A DNA stretch of 64,000 nucleotides from Clostridiales bacterium UBA1738 (GTDB lineage Bacteria; Bacillota; Clostridia; UBA1381), in the NCBI GenBank assembly GCA_002315735.1, contig DCIA01000007.1, positions 88,396-152,395 of the forward strand, written 5' to 3'. The notes beneath the pieces are model-generated. The model worked only from the letters and a program-made list of their open reading frames with translations, was not told where the DNA came from and made no database searches. Each line of letters opens with the position of its first letter. The first letter of the stretch is position 1. A program made the translations under genes and the position numbers. This document shows, in pieces, positions 9,629 through 17,417 of the stretch.

Positions 9629-10483
9629 TTAAGTTGTTTTTTTGTATTTTCCGGGGGATACTCCGACAATATTTTTAAAGACTCTAATAAAATTTGCGTA
9701 ATCAGAAAAACCACATCGCTCTGCTGTTTCCGAAACACTTAAATCATTATTCAAAAGTTTTTTTGCCTCTGTTATGCGTTTGGAAATTATATAGTTATTA
9801 ACGGTCGTTCCCAGATGTTTTTTAAATAGTTTGCAAAGTTCATTTACAGATATAAAGCAGTTCCTTGAAATTATTTCCAAAGTAAGCTTTTGTGAGAGGT
9901 TTGAATTTATATAATTAAGAATAGTTACAATAGTTTCATTTCCATAATCTGTGTGATAAGAATTTTTTTTGTTTTGATGCAAAAACAGCATATTTACTGT
10001 TACGATTATTTCTGTGATTATCATTTTTTTAATAATTTCGCCTGCAAAAATTTCTTCGGTTTCAAGTTTTTTGAAATTTTCAATCATAGCAATTTTTTCT
10101 TTTTCGGAAAGTGATATTTTGTGACTTATATTTTCGCCTCTTTGATAAAAGCAAGACGCAAGATTTGTATTTGGACTTGAAATATTATATAAAAACTCAG
10201 GATGAATTTGCAAAACATATCTTTTAAAAAGCGAATCGGTTGAATATGTAATCTTATGTGCTTCAAAAGGATTTAGAACAAATATGTCACCATCATTTAC
10301 TTCATAAATTCTATTGTCGATAAAGAAGGAGTTTCCGCCCGAAATACAAAAAAGAATTTCACAACATTCGTGTATGTGAATATCTTCGTTTGAGTCATAA
10401 TTGCTTGAAAAAAAGCAACCTACTCCTTTGGTAGAAATAGCTTCATCAATGGCTTTTGAACATTTTGAAAAAACAAAACTCAT
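9629..10483 (-). CDS. AraC-family transcriptional regulator with cupin sensor domain
   Basis: 284 residues. The N-terminal half is a cupin-like ligand domain (HIHECCEILFCISGG, then VNDGDIFVLNPFEAH). The C-terminal ~100 residues are the double helix-turn-helix of the AraC family, with LTLEIISRNCFISVNELCKL in the first HTH and FSDYANFIRVFKNIVGVSPG in the second. The start has GAGGTG upstream. It is divergently transcribed from the kduI/kduD genes with 131 bases between them. A direct repeat fitting AraC half-sites lies in that gap, so it most likely activates the uronate genes in response to a sugar acid. The ligand is inferred. Confidence 0.9.
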   Translation of the reverse strand: MSFVFSKCSKAIDEAISTKGVGCFFSSNYDSNEDIHIHECCEILFCISGGNSFFIDNRIYEVNDGDIFVLNPFEAHKITYSTDSLFKRYVLQIHPEFLYNISSPNTNLASCFYQRGENISHKISLSEKEKIAMIENFKKLETEEIFAGEIIKKMIITEIIVTVNMLFLHQNKKNSYHTDYGNETIVTILNYINSNLSQKLTLEIISRNCFISVNELCKLFKKHLGTTVNNYIISKRITEAKKLLNNDLSVSETAERCGFSDYANFIRVFKNIVGVSPGKYKKTT

Positions 10484-10506
10484 TTTAAATTCACCTCTTT
10501 ATCTTG

Positions 10507-10535
10507 ATTATATATGATTTTGTTATAAATTGCAA
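10507..10535 (-). promoter_or_regulatory. Sigma-A promoter of the araC-like gene
   Basis: On the minus strand TTGCAA (complement of 10530-10535), a 17-base spacer and TATAAT (complement of 10507-10512) read toward the regulator. Confidence 0.65.
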
Positions 10536-10548
10536 TATTTTATATATT

Positions 10549-10584
10549 TTTTGCAAAGATTTTGCAAAAAATATCATTTATAAT
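10549..10584 (+). promoter_or_regulatory. Candidate AraC operator and -10 of the kdu promoter
   Basis: TTTTGCAAA occurs twice (10549-10557 and 10560-10568) with an 11-base period, one helical turn, as expected for AraC-family half-sites. A TATAAT at 10579-10584 follows, but the -35 position (AAGATT) is poor and is overlapped by the second repeat. That arrangement fits an activator-dependent promoter. This is inference from position and spacing. Confidence 0.5.
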
Positions 10585-10614
10585 AATATGTAGTTAAATA
10601 TAGGGAGTGATAGT

Positions 10615-12240
10615 TTGCTTACTTTAAAAATCATTTCAAAGGATAAAAAAGTTCTGTTTGAAAAAAGTGGTACAAATCTTGACATTACATATAATGGAGC
10701 GTATCATGAAGGAGATACTATTGTTGTTGATATTGTGAACAATTATTATTTATATTTAAAACTTGATGATAATATGAATGAGGGAATTTTGTATTGTCCA
10801 AACGGAAGATTTGAATTTCAAATTCCTATTAATTATTTGGGCGAATGTTACCCACCGGAATCTTTTTCAGGTGAAGTACATAGAATTATTGCTTGCGAAC
10901 CGACCGATGAAGAAATTTTTTCTCTAAGAAACATTTCTCAAAATCCATATGACACATCACTTAGTAAATCATATCCTCATGTATCGGCAAATTTTGTAAC
11001 ACGAGGAGCACCGTGCTTTTTTGAGAGAAATGCTATTGATGGCGTGATAGAAAATAAAAGCCACGGAAATTATCCTTATCATTCATGGGCAGGCGGTGCA
11101 AGAGATGATCTTGAATATTTTATAGATTTTGGACAAGAGGTAGAAATTGAAAGCATTGTATTTTTCTTGCGTGCAGACTTTCCGCATGATACATATTGGA
11201 AGAATATTGATGTTGAATTTGATGACGGAAATGTCAAAACAGCAGAATTTGAAATGACAGAAAAAGGTCAAACGCTATTATTTGAAAAACCTAAAAAAAC
11301 AAGAAAGGTTCATTTGACTAATTTTAGACAAGTGTCGTATCCACTTTCGTGGGCGGCTTTATCACAAATACAAATAAATGGAAAATATATCAAGGAGGAT
11401 TTAAGTAAGATGGAAATCAGAAGCGCATCAAACCCAAAAGACGTAAAGAATTACACAACAGAAAGGCTAAGAGAGGAATTTCATATCTCAAAGCTTTTCA
11501 CAAAGGACAACATTAGAATGGTATATAGCCATATCGACAGAATTATCACAGCAGGTATTATGCCTGTTCTTCAAGAATTAAAACTTGAAGCAGGTAAGGA
11601 ACTTGCAGCAGACTATTTCTTAGAAAGACGAGAAATGGGCTGTATCAATATAGGAGGCAAGGGAATTATCACAATTGACGGAACAGATTATGAACTAAAT
11701 GCTCGTGACGGAATTTATATCGGTATGGGAAATAAGGACATCACATTTAAGTGCGTTGACCCTGAAAATCCACCAAAGTTCTATGTTTCATCATGTCCTG
11801 CTCATAAGGAATATCCAATCGTTAAGATTGATATTACAAAGGCAAAGAAAGTTCCTTGCGGAAGTGTAGAAGAATGCAACAAGAGAGTAATTAATCAATA
11901 CATTCACCCTGAAGTTATGCAAAGTTGTCAACTTGCAATGGGCCTTACTGAACTTGAAGTAGGCTCAAACTGGAATACAATGCCATGCCATACTCATGAT
12001 AGACGTATGGAAGTTTATATGTATCTTGATATGGGCCCTGATGATGCAGTATTTCATATGATGGGCGAACCAAACGAAACTCGTCACATCATTATGCATA
12101 ACGAAGAAGCTGTAATTTCACCAAGTTGGTCAATTCACTCAGGCGTTGGTACTAAAAATTATTCATTTATCTGGGCTATGTGTGGTGAAAACCAAGAGTT
12201 CACAGATATGGACTTTGTTGAAACAAGAGATTTAAGATAA
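10615..12240 (+). CDS. kduI: Discoidin-like domain fused in frame to 5-keto-4-deoxyuronate isomerase (KduI)
   Basis: Residues 266-541 are a complete KduI, which interconverts 5-keto-4-deoxyuronate and 2,5-diketo-3-deoxygluconate in pectin or uronan breakdown. Its metal ligands are present: His459, His461, Glu466 (MPCHTHDRRMEVYMY) and His508, equivalent to 194, 196, 201 and 243 of a normal KduI. Residues 1-265 are extra: a beta-rich region with a discoidin-like segment (about 120-255; FERNAIDGV, HSWAGGARDDLEYFIDFG). The TTG at 10615 has GGGAG at 10603-10607. A second, excellent ribosome site (AAGGAGG, 11392-11398) precedes ATG 11410, the natural KduI start. Either both forms are made, or a one-base indel hides a stop: TAA at 11402-11404 is out of frame. 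Confidence 0.88.
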   Translation: MLTLKIISKDKKVLFEKSGTNLDITYNGAYHEGDTIVVDIVNNYYLYLKLDDNMNEGILYCPNGRFEFQIPINYLGECYPPESFSGEVHRIIACEPTDEEIFSLRNISQNPYDTSLSKSYPHVSANFVTRGAPCFFERNAIDGVIENKSHGNYPYHSWAGGARDDLEYFIDFGQEVEIESIVFFLRADFPHDTYWKNIDVEFDDGNVKTAEFEMTEKGQTLLFEKPKKTRKVHLTNFRQVSYPLSWAALSQIQINGKYIKEDLSKMEIRSASNPKDVKNYTTERLREEFHISKLFTKDNIRMVYSHIDRIITAGIMPVLQELKLEAGKELAADYFLERREMGCINIGGKGIITIDGTDYELNARDGIYIGMGNKDITFKCVDPENPPKFYVSSCPAHKEYPIVKIDITKAKKVPCGSVEECNKRVINQYIHPEVMQSCQLAMGLTELEVGSNWNTMPCHTHDRRMEVYMYLDMGPDDAVFHMMGEPNETRHIIMHNEEAVISPSWSIHSGVGTKNYSFIWAMCGENQEFTDMDFVETRDLR

Positions 12241-12254
12241 TCGGAGGGAATAAT

Positions 12255-13043
12255 ATGTTTGATTTAACAGGTAAAATAGCACTTGTTACAGGTGCTTCAT
12301 ACGGTATTGGATTTGCTATTGCAAAAGGATTTGCAAAGGCAGGAGCAACAATAGTTTTTAATGATATTAAACAAGAATTGGTAGACAAGGGAATAGCAGC
12401 TTATAAAGAAGAAGGCATAAATGCTCACGGATTTGTCTGCGATGTTACAAAAGAAGACCAAGTAAATGAAATGGTGGCAAGAATTGAAAAGGAAATCGGT
12501 GTTATTGATATTTTAGTTAATAATGCAGGAATTATTAAGAGAATTCCAATGTGCGAAATGACAGCAGAAGAATTCAGACAAGTAATTGATGTTGACTTAA
12601 ATGCACCATTTATCGTATCAAAAGCAGTAATTCCTGCTATGATTAAAAAAGGTCACGGAAAGATTATAAACATCTGCTCAATGATGAGCGAATTAGGCCG
12701 TGAAACAGTATCAGCTTATGCAGCTGCAAAAGGCGGTCTTAAAATGCTAACAAGAAACATCTGCTCAGAGTATGGCGAATTTAACATTCAATGTAATGGT
12801 ATAGGCCCGGGCTACATAGCAACTCCGCAAACAGCACCGCTAAGAGAAGTCCAACCGGATGGCTCAAAGCACCCATTTGATAGTTTTATCTGTGCTAAAA
12901 CTCCTGCAGGTAGATGGTTAGACCCTGAAGAACTTGTTGGCCCTGCGGTATTTTTGGCATCTGATGCATCAAATGCTGTTAACGGACATATTTTATATGT
13001 TGACGGCGGAATACTTGCATATATTGGTAAACAACCTAAATAA
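12255..13043 (+). CDS. kduD: 2-dehydro-3-deoxy-D-gluconate 5-dehydrogenase
   Basis: A 262-residue short-chain dehydrogenase that reduces the KduI product to 2-keto-3-deoxygluconate. The NAD(P)-binding TGASYGIGFAIA is near the N terminus, followed by NNAG and the catalytic Tyr155-x-x-x-Lys159 (SAYAAAKGG). It lies 14 bases after kduI with CGGAGGG before the ATG, so the two are cotranscribed. SDR enzymes are hard to assign by motif alone, and the KduI neighbour is the main reason for this call. No KDG kinase or aldolase is in the window, so the pathway must finish elsewhere. Confidence 0.9.
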   Translation: MFDLTGKIALVTGASYGIGFAIAKGFAKAGATIVFNDIKQELVDKGIAAYKEEGINAHGFVCDVTKEDQVNEMVARIEKEIGVIDILVNNAGIIKRIPMCEMTAEEFRQVIDVDLNAPFIVSKAVIPAMIKKGHGKIINICSMMSELGRETVSAYAAAKGGLKMLTRNICSEYGEFNIQCNGIGPGYIATPQTAPLREVQPDGSKHPFDSFICAKTPAGRWLDPEELVGPAVFLASDASNAVNGHILYVDGGILAYIGKQPK

Positions 13044-13050
13044 ACAAAAT

Positions 13051-13084
13051 AAAAACGACTTAAACTCAGTTTTAAGTCGTTTTT
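13051..13084 (+). terminator. Terminator of the kduI-kduD unit
   Basis: A perfect 14-base stem (AAAAACGACTTAAA with TTTAAGTCGTTTTT) around a 6-base loop, eight bases after kduD. Confidence 0.88.
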
Positions 13085-13186
13085 AGATAACCTGTCTAAA
13101 AAAATGCTATTAGTGTTGAAAAGTATAAAACAGAATAAAATAGTATAGAAATGCTTTACAGAAAATAAAAGTTTTGGGAGAAAAAA

Positions 13187-14434
13187 ATGTCAGATAAAAT
13201 ATGTGAAAAAGACAGTGATGTAAAAACGGGGTATTTGGTATTTCTTATTACATATGTTGCATATGTCATGGTTTGTATGACAAGAACCTGTTTTAGTGCG
13301 GCGACGGCACAAGTTGTAAAGGAAGGTCTTATGACAAAATCACAAACAGGACTAATTACAACATCCTTCTATTTGGTATATGCGGCTTTGCAAGTGCCGG
13401 GCGGAATGTTAGCCGACAAAATTAAGCCAATTAAACTTGTTATGCTAGGTATTATAGGGACATTTATAGCAAATACAGTAATATATTTTAATAACCGTTT
13501 TTATGTTATGCTGATTTTTTGGGTACTAAACGGGCTTAGCCAAATGGGATTTTGGCCGGCAATTTTGAAAATCCTTGCATCAGATGTTATCACAAAAAAT
13601 GTAAAAAACAGCAGTTTTCTTTTTTCTACATCAACTGCTATTGGATTTTCTTTTTCTTATCTTGTAGCATCGCTGGTTAAAAAGTGGCAAGATAATTTTT
13701 TGTTTTCGTCATTTATGATGATGGTTATATTTTTTATGTTGTTGCTATTTTTAAAGCCCATTAAATATGTAACTTGCGAAAATAATACAGAAGAAGGCAA
13801 AGTTGCAGAAAATAATATAAATATATTAAAAGTTTTAAATTCCGGTGGATTTATGTTGCTTGTGCCTGCCATCTTTCTTTGGACACTGGTTAAAACAGGA
13901 ACAGCGGCTTTGATGGCGACTATGTTAATGGAAAGTTATGATAATGTATCGTCATCTTTGGGAAATTTAATTACATCAATTTCGGTTTTTTCAGGGATAT
14001 TTGGTGTTTTGTTTGTTAAAATTTTACTTGATAAATTTAAAAAACTTAACCAGCTAATAGTTTTTGAAATTTCATTTTTGATTTTATTGCCGTTTTGGAT
14101 TTTTATGCCGAAAATAGGAGTAATTAATTTTTGGTTTGCAGCTTTTTCATTATATTTAACACAACTATTATTGGCGGCAGGACAACTTATTATCAATATT
14201 GACTATGTAATGGTTTTCAGTAAATTTGGAAAAGAGGCAACCGTTTCAGGTATTGTAAATGCTGTAGCATCGTTTGCTTTTGTTGCTGCTAACTATGGCT
14301 CTACAAGAGTTGCAGATGTTTTTGGGTGGAAAACACTTTGCACAATATTTCTTATAATGATAATTGCTATAAACTTATTAATGTTTTTTGTTTTACCTAT
14401 TTGGGAAAAGTTTTTAAAAAGGATAGAAAATTAA
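13187..14434 (+). CDS. MFS transporter (organophosphate/hexuronate-type)
   Basis: 415 residues with about 12 hydrophobic segments. The loop between helices 2 and 3 is GGMLADKIKPIKLVMLG, the MFS signature, and the N-terminal VMVCMTRTCFSAATAQV resembles GlpT/ExuT-type permeases. A charged central loop (about 195-215) divides the two halves. GGGAG lies before the ATG. It sits between the kdu genes and the DeoR regulator, separated from both by terminators, so it is its own unit. By location it may import a uronate or the unknown sugar used by the operon at 15439. The substrate is not determinable here. Confidence 0.85.
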   Translation: MSDKICEKDSDVKTGYLVFLITYVAYVMVCMTRTCFSAATAQVVKEGLMTKSQTGLITTSFYLVYAALQVPGGMLADKIKPIKLVMLGIIGTFIANTVIYFNNRFYVMLIFWVLNGLSQMGFWPAILKILASDVITKNVKNSSFLFSTSTAIGFSFSYLVASLVKKWQDNFLFSSFMMMVIFFMLLLFLKPIKYVTCENNTEEGKVAENNINILKVLNSGGFMLLVPAIFLWTLVKTGTAALMATMLMESYDNVSSSLGNLITSISVFSGIFGVLFVKILLDKFKKLNQLIVFEISFLILLPFWIFMPKIGVINFWFAAFSLYLTQLLLAAGQLIINIDYVMVFSKFGKEATVSGIVNAVASFAFVAANYGSTRVADVFGWKTLCTIFLIMIIAINLLMFFVLPIWEKFLKRIEN

Positions 14435-14466
14435 CATTTGAAAACGGAATTATTTAATCAGATTAT

Positions 14467-14495
14467 AAATGCGTAGGGTAAACCCCTACGCATTT
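14467..14495 (+). terminator. Terminator between the MFS gene and the convergent deoR gene
   Basis: AAATGCGTAGGG pairs perfectly with CCCTACGCATTT around a 5-base loop. It lies between convergent genes and probably works in both directions. Confidence 0.85.
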
Positions 14496-14498
14496 TAC

Positions 14499-15260
14499 TT
14501 AGCCAAGAATTATATCTTTATTTATTGAAGTGTATTGAGAAAGTATATCTTTTGAAATCTCTTTATTAGTAACGATTTTATCTGCAATTTCAAGACCTGA
14601 TATTTTTGTGAACGCATTTCTTGAAAACTTAGATAAATCTGCTGCTACAATGCACATATCAGAATTTTGAATCATTGCTTTATCGACAGAAACTTCTTTG
14701 TCATAATAGGTTGTAAGGCCACAAGAAACATCAATTCCGTCAACCGATAAAATTAACTTGTCGGCATGATAGTTTTCGATTTGAGAAACTGCGTTGCTTC
14801 CATAAGAAAATTGATATTTTGTATTGACTGAGCCACCTAATAAAACCACATTGAAGTTTGGGTTATCAGATGCCTCTAAGGCAATGGAAATTGAATTTGT
14901 GACAATATTAAGGTTATACTCGGTAGGTAATGCTCTAAATACCATTAAAGTTGTAGTTCCTGCATTTAGCATAACGGTATCGTTCGGCGCAATCATTTCT
15001 GCAATTTTTTTGGCAATATTAATTTTTTCGTTTTGATTTGTTTCAAGTCTTTGTGATAAATTCATACTGTAATAAGGTCTATATGAACTTATTGCACCAC
15101 CGTGGATTCTGGAAAGAAGCCCTTTTGATTCCATATCTGTAAGATAACTTCGTATTGTAACTTCTGAAGTGCAAAGGACGTCTGCGAGCTGAGAAACCTT
15201 CACAGTGCCACTTTCTTTTAGCATTTCAAGAATAATATTTTTCTTTTCATCAGTTGTCAT
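14499..15260 (-). CDS. DeoR-family sugar regulator
   Basis: 253 residues. The N-terminal winged HTH (residues 5-58; VKVSQLADVLCTSEVTIRSY) is of the DeoR class. The C-terminal DeoRC sensor domain has NAGTTTLMVFRAL, VTNSISIALEAS and LLGGSVN, the ISOCOT-fold phosphosugar site. Such proteins usually repress sugar catabolic genes until a phosphorylated intermediate binds. The gene is divergent from the seven-gene operon starting at 15439, with repeated AAAACG boxes between them, so that operon is the obvious target. GAGGTG precedes the ATG. Confidence 0.92.
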   Translation of the reverse strand: MTTDEKKNIILEMLKESGTVKVSQLADVLCTSEVTIRSYLTDMESKGLLSRIHGGAISSYRPYYSMNLSQRLETNQNEKINIAKKIAEMIAPNDTVMLNAGTTTLMVFRALPTEYNLNIVTNSISIALEASDNPNFNVVLLGGSVNTKYQFSYGSNAVSQIENYHADKLILSVDGIDVSCGLTTYYDKEVSVDKAMIQNSDMCIVAADLSKFSRNAFTKISGLEIADKIVTNKEISKDILSQYTSINKDIILG

Positions 15261-15287
15261 AATTCACCTCAAATTATTAGTAATACA

Positions 15288-15316
15288 AATTTATCATAAT
15301 ATTAAAACGGTGTCAA
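15288..15316 (-). promoter_or_regulatory. Sigma-A promoter of the deoR-like gene
   Basis: On the minus strand TTGACA (complement of 15311-15316), 17 bases, then TAAATT (complement of 15288-15293). An AAAACGG box (15304-15310) lies inside its spacer, which suggests autorepression. Confidence 0.65.
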
Positions 15317-15375
15317 CATAAAAATGAAATTTATTTTTATATTACGATTATATTAAAAACGAAAGTAAAACGAAA
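15304..15375 (+). promoter_or_regulatory. Candidate DeoR operator boxes
   Basis: AAAACGAAA occurs at 15356-15364 and 15367-15375, an 11-base direct repeat ending eight bases before the -35 of the operon promoter. A third AAAACG at 15304-15309 lies in the regulator's own promoter. DeoR-family proteins commonly bind direct repeats. The assignment is inference. Confidence 0.5.
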
Positions 15376-15382
15376 AATTATA

Positions 15383-15411
15383 TTGACATTGTTTTTTCTT
15401 TATTATATAAT
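15383..15411 (+). promoter_or_regulatory. Consensus sigma-A promoter of the unknown sugar operon
   Basis: Perfect TTGACA (15383-15388), 17-base spacer, perfect TATAAT (15406-15411). A promoter this strong would need tight repression, consistent with the adjacent DeoR gene. Confidence 0.88.
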
Positions 15412-15438
15412 AGAATAAAATTTTATGGAGGTAGGAAA

Positions 15439-16140
15439 ATGCTTAAAAATGTTAGTTTAAAGCCACCGTTTTTTGAAATAGGCCCAAAAGCTTTTCTGTA
15501 TGGAGAAGAAATGTTGAAACTTGCTAAGGTCATTGATAAAACGGCAATGAAATATGATGTTGATGTAATCGTAACACCGCAATACACAGACATCAAGTTG
15601 CTTGCAGATAACACTGAAAGAATTTGGGTTTTTGCACAGCATATGGATTATTTGCGTCCGGGAAGAGGTCTTGGATCAATGCTTCCTGAAGCGGTTAAAG
15701 CTGCTGGTGCAAAAGGTGTAATGTTAAATCATGCCGAAAAACCAATTTCAATGGAAGATATTGAAAAAACAATTCGTCGTGCAGAGGAAGTTGAACTTTT
15801 AACTATCGTTTGTGCTGACACTGTTGAAGATGTCAAGAAGATTGCGAAGATGGGGCCTGATATGATTGTTGCAGAACCAACTGACCTTATCGGTACAGGA
15901 ACTACATCTGATTCAAATTATGTTATTGAAACAATCAAAACTGTAAATGAAATCAATCCTGATATTATGGTATTGCAAGGTGCAGGAATATCAAATGGTG
16001 ATGATGTTTATAAGACAATTAAGCTTGGAGCACAAGCAACAGGTACAACAAGCGGAATTATGAAGTCGGACAGACCATATGAAATGGTTGAAGAAATGCT
16101 TTTCAATTTAAGAAAAGCATGGGACGAACTTCACAAATAA
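15439..16140 (+). CDS. Triosephosphate-isomerase-like aldose-ketose isomerase (archaeal-type TIM)
   Basis: 233 residues of TIM fold, shorter than bacterial TpiA (~250) and most like archaeal TIMs. The catalytic His98 sits in VMLNHAEKP (classic GHSERR) and catalytic Glu146 in VAEPTDLIGTGTTS (classic YEPVWAIGTG). The phosphate-binding end VLQGAGISNGDDV is also present. The usual N-terminal NWKMN is absent; FFEIGPKAFLYG stands in its place. TIM paralogues in sugar operons can act on tetrulose or other ketose phosphates, as EryH does in erythritol use. I therefore infer a pathway-specific isomerase and not housekeeping TpiA. GGAGG precedes the ATG. Confidence 0.8.
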   Translation: MLKNVSLKPPFFEIGPKAFLYGEEMLKLAKVIDKTAMKYDVDVIVTPQYTDIKLLADNTERIWVFAQHMDYLRPGRGLGSMLPEAVKAAGAKGVMLNHAEKPISMEDIEKTIRRAEEVELLTIVCADTVEDVKKIAKMGPDMIVAEPTDLIGTGTTSDSNYVIETIKTVNEINPDIMVLQGAGISNGDDVYKTIKLGAQATGTTSGIMKSDRPYEMVEEMLFNLRKAWDELHK

Positions 16141-16152
16141 AGGATAAATGTA

Positions 16153-16746
16153 ATGAAAAAAGAAACATTAGAACAGGTTAAAAATGCGTACATAATCGAA
16201 AGTGAATGTATAAGAGAAATGCTATCTTACTTAGATGAAGATGAATTTTCAAAGGCTGTTGAACTTCTTAAAAATGCAGAGAGAATTGGTGCAACAGGCT
16301 GCGGACATTCAGGAATTCTTTGCGGACATTTTGCTCATCTTATGTGTTGCATAGAAAGACCCGCAAAATTCATATCACCTGCCGAAGCGGTTCACGGCGG
16401 AACGGGTTTTATGAAAAAAGATGATGTTATGATTTTTGCTTCTCGTGGCGGAAAAACGAAAGAACTTTTGCCGATTCTTGATATTTGTAAGGCAAAGGGT
16501 GTCAAGATTATTGCAATTACAGAGAATTTAGACTCTCCGATAGCAAAAGAAGCGGACGTAACAATAAAACAATATGTAAACCGTGAAACAGATAAATATA
16601 ATTGTCAAGGAACTACCTCATCAACAGCACTTTGTATGATTTTCCATGCACTTCAAACTGCTTTGATTGAGGAAACAGATTATAAAAATGAGTCTTTTGC
16701 TCTTATTCACCCGGGTGGTGCAGTAGGAGAAAGACTTAATAAATAA
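16153..16746 (+). CDS. SIS-domain sugar-phosphate isomerase
   Basis: 197 residues forming one SIS domain. The phosphosugar-binding segments are GATGCGHSG (about 48-56), VMIFASRGGKTKELLP (about 93-108) and IIAITENLDSPIAKEAD. The family includes phosphoheptose, arabinose-5-phosphate and 6-phospho-3-hexulose isomerases. The usual SxSGxT loop is altered to ASRGGKT. It follows the TIM-like gene by 12 bases, inside the operon. The presence of two aldose-ketose isomerases implies two isomerisation steps in the pathway. The substrate is unknown. Confidence 0.82.
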   Translation: MKKETLEQVKNAYIIESECIREMLSYLDEDEFSKAVELLKNAERIGATGCGHSGILCGHFAHLMCCIERPAKFISPAEAVHGGTGFMKKDDVMIFASRGGKTKELLPILDICKAKGVKIIAITENLDSPIAKEADVTIKQYVNRETDKYNCQGTTSSTALCMIFHALQTALIEETDYKNESFALIHPGGAVGERLNK

Positions 16747-16780
16747 AATAATATAAACAAATTTTAGGAGGATTTAAAAA

Positions 16781-17401
16781 ATGGAATTTAAGGTATTTCA
16801 AAAGGAATTAGAACTACAATCAAGAGGTTGGATCCCAACTTTCCACGACATCTCAAAGGAAGTAAACGAAATTGTTGCAGCATCAGGTATCAAAAATGGT
16901 ACAGTAGCTGTTGTATCACACCACACAACATGTTCAGTAATGGTACAAGAATGTTCACATGATATCGATTCATTCGATTTGGAATTCTTACAACATGACC
17001 TATTAGACATTATGAGAAAGTTTATCCCTGACTTTATGGAAGAACATCAATATCGTCATCCGGGCCCAATACATGCTCAATACGGCAGATGGGTTGATGA
17101 ACCTGGCGATTTTTCAAGTATGAACACAGATGGTCACCTTCGCAGCGTATTCTTCGGCAGAAGCGAAACACTAACAATTAAAGATGGCGAAGTTGACGGC
17201 GGAAGATTTGCTCACATCTACTTTATTGACTGGGATCATGTATTAGCTCGTCATAGACAAGTTAATGTAACAGTTATGGGAACAGCAGAAGATGTTGGAG
17301 ATCGTAAGTGGAATAACGGCGAAGTTATCGATACAAAGCACAAATTTATGGAAGATGAAAAGGCATACGATCCACACTATGACCTTCAATTAAAGAGATA
17401 A
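16781..17401 (+). CDS. YjbQ-family (UPF0047) protein, extended form
   Basis: 206 residues against about 135 for ordinary YjbQ. Conserved family blocks are present: VSHHTTCSVMVQE near 45-57, NTDGHLRSVFFGRSETLTI near 117-135 and RHRQVNVTVMG near 155-165. The extra length lies in a central insert (about 75-110, with HQYRHPGPIHAQYGRW) and a C-terminal tail. Weak thiamine-phosphate synthase activity has been described for family members, but the physiological role is unsettled. Placement among sugar enzymes suggests it acts on a phosphorylated sugar or an adduct. TAGGAGG precedes the ATG. Confidence 0.82.
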   Translation: MEFKVFQKELELQSRGWIPTFHDISKEVNEIVAASGIKNGTVAVVSHHTTCSVMVQECSHDIDSFDLEFLQHDLLDIMRKFIPDFMEEHQYRHPGPIHAQYGRWVDEPGDFSSMNTDGHLRSVFFGRSETLTIKDGEVDGGRFAHIYFIDWDHVLARHRQVNVTVMGTAEDVGDRKWNNGEVIDTKHKFMEDEKAYDPHYDLQLKR

Positions 17402-17417
17402 TTCGGGGGAACTATCT

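Noticed and set aside
13187..14434. MFS gene as part of the kdu operon
   Set aside because: A perfect 14-base stem terminator stands between kduD and this gene, and the gap is 143 bases.
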